DNA of 7,768 nucleotides, taken from the NCBI GenBank assembly GCA_002430925.1, contig DJDD01000188.1:1-7768 (forward strand), in the 5' to 3' direction. Origin of the DNA: Flavobacteriales bacterium UBA5933 (GTDB lineage Bacteria > Bacteroidota > Bacteroidia > Flavobacteriales > Weeksellaceae). The notes beneath the pieces were generated by a model, which did not search any database, was not told where the DNA came from, and was given only the letters and a program-made list of their open reading frames with translations. Position 1 is the stretch's first letter; every line of letters begins with the position of its first letter. The position numbers and the translations under genes were made by a program. Below are positions 5,677 to 7,768 of this stretch, one piece after another.

Positions 5677-6738
5677 TTATATTTTTGGTTCTTGCTGACT
5701 TAGGCAATGAAATGATCCTAATCCCCAGATAATATCTGTAGAATCTATTCCAACAACTTTTCTGTCGGGAAAGCATTTTTGAATAATATCTAATGCAATG
5801 GCATCTTTTGCACAACGATAAGTTGGAACAATTACAGCATGATTTGCTATGTAAAAATTAGCATAAGAAGCAGGTAAACGTTCTCCTTCGCAATAAACAG
5901 CATCTGGCATTGGTAGTTCTACAATATTTAATGAGCGACCATCTGGTAAACGCATTTCTTTTAATTGTTGAAGGTTTACTTGTAATAATTCGTAATTATC
6001 ATCTTCTTCGTCTGTTTCTACAACAGTTATTACAGTATCTTCATTTACGAATCGGATAGTATCGTCTACATGTCCATCTGTATCGTCACCAACAATACCG
6101 TCTTCTACCCAAAGAATTTGAGAAATACCATAATAGTTTTTCAAAAATTGCTCAATTTCTTCTTGAGAATATTGTGGATTTCTGTTTTCATTTAATAAAC
6201 AAGATTTAGAAGTAAGTAATGTATCTTTTCCATTAAAATCTACAGAACCACCTTCCATAATAATGTTTGGATAAAAAACAGGAAGATGAAAAGCTTCTGC
6301 AATTTTAGTTGGGATAACATCATCATTTTCAAATGGTGGATATTTACTTCCCCAAGCATTAAATCCCCAATCTACGATAACTTTAGGATTCTCCTTGCTG
6401 TCTTTATTAATTAAGAATGCTGGTCCATGATCTCTACACCAAGCATCATTAGTTTCGTGAAAAAAGAATTCAATTTGAGATAAGTCAGCATCAGTTTTCT
6501 CTATATGAGATAAAGCAAATGCTTTCATTTCTTCATTTTTAACGTTAATACGTACTTTTTCTCCTTTTGATAATTCTGCTATGAATTGAGAATATGCAGG
6601 ATAAATTAAATGTATTCTGTCTGGCCAAGATTCTTCTTTATGTGGCCAAGATAACCATGTAGCTTCGTGTTTTTCCCACTCGGCAGGAAATCTATATCCT
6701 AAATCTTTTGGGAATTTTGATGTATCTATTGTACTCAA
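5677..6738 (-). CDS. aguA: Agmatine deiminase (agmatine iminohydrolase)
   Basis: This 353-residue cytoplasmic enzyme of the peptidylarginine deiminase/agmatine deiminase family hydrolyses agmatine to N-carbamoylputrescine and ammonia. Visible family features: N-terminal FPAEWEKHEATWLSWPHKEESWP (about 17-39); the NDAWCRDHGP motif (97-106) with D103; the EGGS motif at 162-165; DTDGHVDD with catalytic H223; and catalytic C345 in GLGSFHCLSQQEP near the C-terminus. The motif has GLGS where many homologues have GGGN, a variant I associate with Bacteroidota. Length is normal. The start is TTG at 6736-6738: no in-frame ATG exists between the upstream stop (6757-6759) and residue 71, and homologues begin at this point. 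An out-of-frame ATG TTA TTA AAT TGA (6749-6735) overlaps this TTG, so translation may be coupled or the start may have been altered by an indel. aguB ends 18 bp upstream on the same strand, indicating an operon. Confidence 0.95.
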   Translation of the reverse strand: MSTIDTSKFPKDLGYRFPAEWEKHEATWLSWPHKEESWPDRIHLIYPAYSQFIAELSKGEKVRINVKNEEMKAFALSHIEKTDADLSQIEFFFHETNDAWCRDHGPAFLINKDSKENPKVIVDWGFNAWGSKYPPFENDDVIPTKIAEAFHLPVFYPNIIMEGGSVDFNGKDTLLTSKSCLLNENRNPQYSQEEIEQFLKNYYGISQILWVEDGIVGDDTDGHVDDTIRFVNEDTVITVVETDEEDDNYELLQVNLQQLKEMRLPDGRSLNIVELPMPDAVYCEGERLPASYANFYIANHAVIVPTYRCAKDAIALDIIQKCFPDRKVVGIDSTDIIWGLGSFHCLSQQEPKI

Positions 6739-6756
6739 TTTAATAACATTAAAAAA

Positions 6757-7632
6757 TTAATCTTCGTCTATAAAACGCTTTGTAATTGGTTGATAAGAGT
6801 CAATTCTACGGTCGCGTAAAAATGGCCAATGTTTTCTGAAATAATCAGATTCGTTAAGATCTAATTCAACCACTTCAGTTTCTTCATTTTCATGTGAAGC
6901 TAAATACAAAAGACGACCTTGAGCATTGGTTGCAAAAGAACCTCCCCAGAATTTCATAGCACCATCTTGTTCGAAACCACAACGATTTACAGATACAACA
7001 GGAACACCATTAGCAACAGCATGAGAACGTTGTATTGTTTGCCAAGCATTGTACTGGTCTTTGTTTGTTTCTTCATCTTGTGTAGTATCCCAACCAATAG
7101 CTGTAGGATAAAATAAAATGTCAGCACCCATTAATGCTGTAATACGAGAAGCTTCTGGATACCATTGATCCCAACAAATTAAAACACCAATTTTTCCAAA
7201 TTTAGTGTCAAAAACTTTGTATCCTAAATCACCAGGAGTAAAATAGAATTTTTCATAAAAAGCAGGATCATCAGGGATATGCATTTTACGATATTTACCT
7301 AAATAAGTTCCATCTGCATCTAAAATAGCAGTTGTGTTATGATATAAACCTTGTGTTCTTTTTTCAAATAATGATGCAATAATTACTACACCTAATTCTT
7401 TTGCTACTTGAGATAAAACATCTGTAGAAGGACCAGGGATAGCCTCTGCCAAATCAAAATTATCGTAGTCTTCTACATCACAAAAATAAAGTGATGTAAA
7501 TAATTCTTGTAAACATACGATTTGTGCACCTTTAGCAGCAGCAATTTTTACTTGCTCTATTGCTTTGTTCAAATTTTCTTGTTTGTCTTTTGTACAAGTC
7601 ATTTGTACTAAACCAACTTTTACTTTTGCCAT
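6757..7632 (-). CDS. aguB: N-carbamoylputrescine amidase
   Basis: This 291-residue nitrilase-superfamily carbon-nitrogen hydrolase converts N-carbamoylputrescine to putrescine, CO2 and ammonia, the step after agmatine deiminase. The Glu-Lys-Cys catalytic triad is visible: E43 in CLQELF, K116 in KYRKMHIPDDP, and C153 in ICWDQWYPE. A second conserved Glu is present in FYEKFYF (E127). GWDTTQDEE and the WPFLRDRRIDSY C-terminal segment are typical of the N-carbamoylputrescine amidase branch rather than general nitrilases or beta-ureidopropionase, and the neighbouring aguA supports this. The start is ATG 7630-7632 in the context AATTAAATG, with no Shine-Dalgarno sequence. It is the first gene of the aguBA unit, with a -7 box about 30 bp upstream. 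No arginine decarboxylase is in the window, so agmatine supply must come from elsewhere. Confidence 0.96.
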   Translation of the reverse strand: MAKVKVGLVQMTCTKDKQENLNKAIEQVKIAAAKGAQIVCLQELFTSLYFCDVEDYDNFDLAEAIPGPSTDVLSQVAKELGVVIIASLFEKRTQGLYHNTTAILDADGTYLGKYRKMHIPDDPAFYEKFYFTPGDLGYKVFDTKFGKIGVLICWDQWYPEASRITALMGADILFYPTAIGWDTTQDEETNKDQYNAWQTIQRSHAVANGVPVVSVNRCGFEQDGAMKFWGGSFATNAQGRLLYLASHENEETEVVELDLNESDYFRKHWPFLRDRRIDSYQPITKRFIDED

Positions 7633-7661
7633 TTAATTATAGTATCAAAAAATATAAAGTA

Positions 7662-7669
7662 CAAAAATA
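7662..7669 (-). promoter_or_regulatory. Bacteroidota-type -7 promoter box for aguBA
   Basis: On the minus strand the sequence reads TATTTTTG followed by TAC, a full match to the TAnnTTTG -7 element of Bacteroidota primary sigma promoters. It lies 29 bp upstream of the aguB ATG. No clear TTG -33 element is present at 17-19 bp; the nearest TTG is only 11 bp away. The remaining sequence to the window end (7670-7768) is A/T-rich with no gene seen. Confidence 0.5.
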
Positions 7670-7768
7670 GTGAATAAAAACAAGATGGATAAATGTTAAT
7701 AAATAGTTTTATGATAATTTTTATAAAAAATTTGTTATTTTCATTAATTAAAAAAAAGACCTAAAAAC

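Noticed and set aside
5436..5732. 98-codon plus-strand open frame
   Set aside because: Crosses the signal-peptide region, a promoter and the aguBA terminator; no credible start or domain.
6919..7116. 65-codon plus-strand open frame inside aguB
   Set aside because: Antisense shadow of a conserved nitrilase-family gene.
7711..7740. A/T-only inverted repeat near the window end
   Set aside because: Composed only of A and T with short arms; indistinguishable from composition bias.

Overview
The window is strongly AT-rich. Several features point to a member of the Bacteroidota, most likely a flavobacterium: a visible TAnnTTTG-type -7 box, A-rich rather than Shine-Dalgarno start regions, a DUF2931-type protein, and Bacteroidota-like versions of Lon and agmatine deiminase. 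No genus can be assigned from the sequence alone.

Layout. Positions 2-1252 carry two plus-strand genes. The first is the 3' part of a DUF2931-family protein that enters from upstream of the window. The second is a small unrecognised ORF whose N-terminal coding looks frame-broken at T6 tracts and which contains a perfect 30-bp palindrome. A strong bidirectional terminator (1271-1304) separates this pair from everything else. All remaining genes lie on the minus strand. In transcription order (right to left) they are N-carbamoylputrescine amidase (aguB), agmatine deiminase (aguA), a secreted nucleotide pyrophosphatase/phosphodiesterase-type enzyme, and the ATP-dependent protease Lon.

Function. 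aguB and aguA are 18 bp apart and form a putrescine module: agmatine to N-carbamoylputrescine to putrescine. Agmatine itself must come from an arginine decarboxylase encoded elsewhere or from uptake. The phosphodiesterase gene has its own promoter and its own terminator, so it looks like an independent unit. Lon is a complete cytoplasmic quality-control protease with every catalytic motif in place.

The least explained DNA is the 530-bp gap between the phosphodiesterase stop and the lon start (3768-4297). It holds the phosphodiesterase terminator, a composite inverted-repeat element of about 115 bp resembling a dispersed palindromic repeat, a strong 16-pair hairpin, a sigma-54-like motif and two further hairpins in the presumed lon leader. 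No convincing new multi-gene system is visible. The best leads are the palindrome-bearing small ORF beside the DUF2931 gene and the hairpin-rich region upstream of lon.
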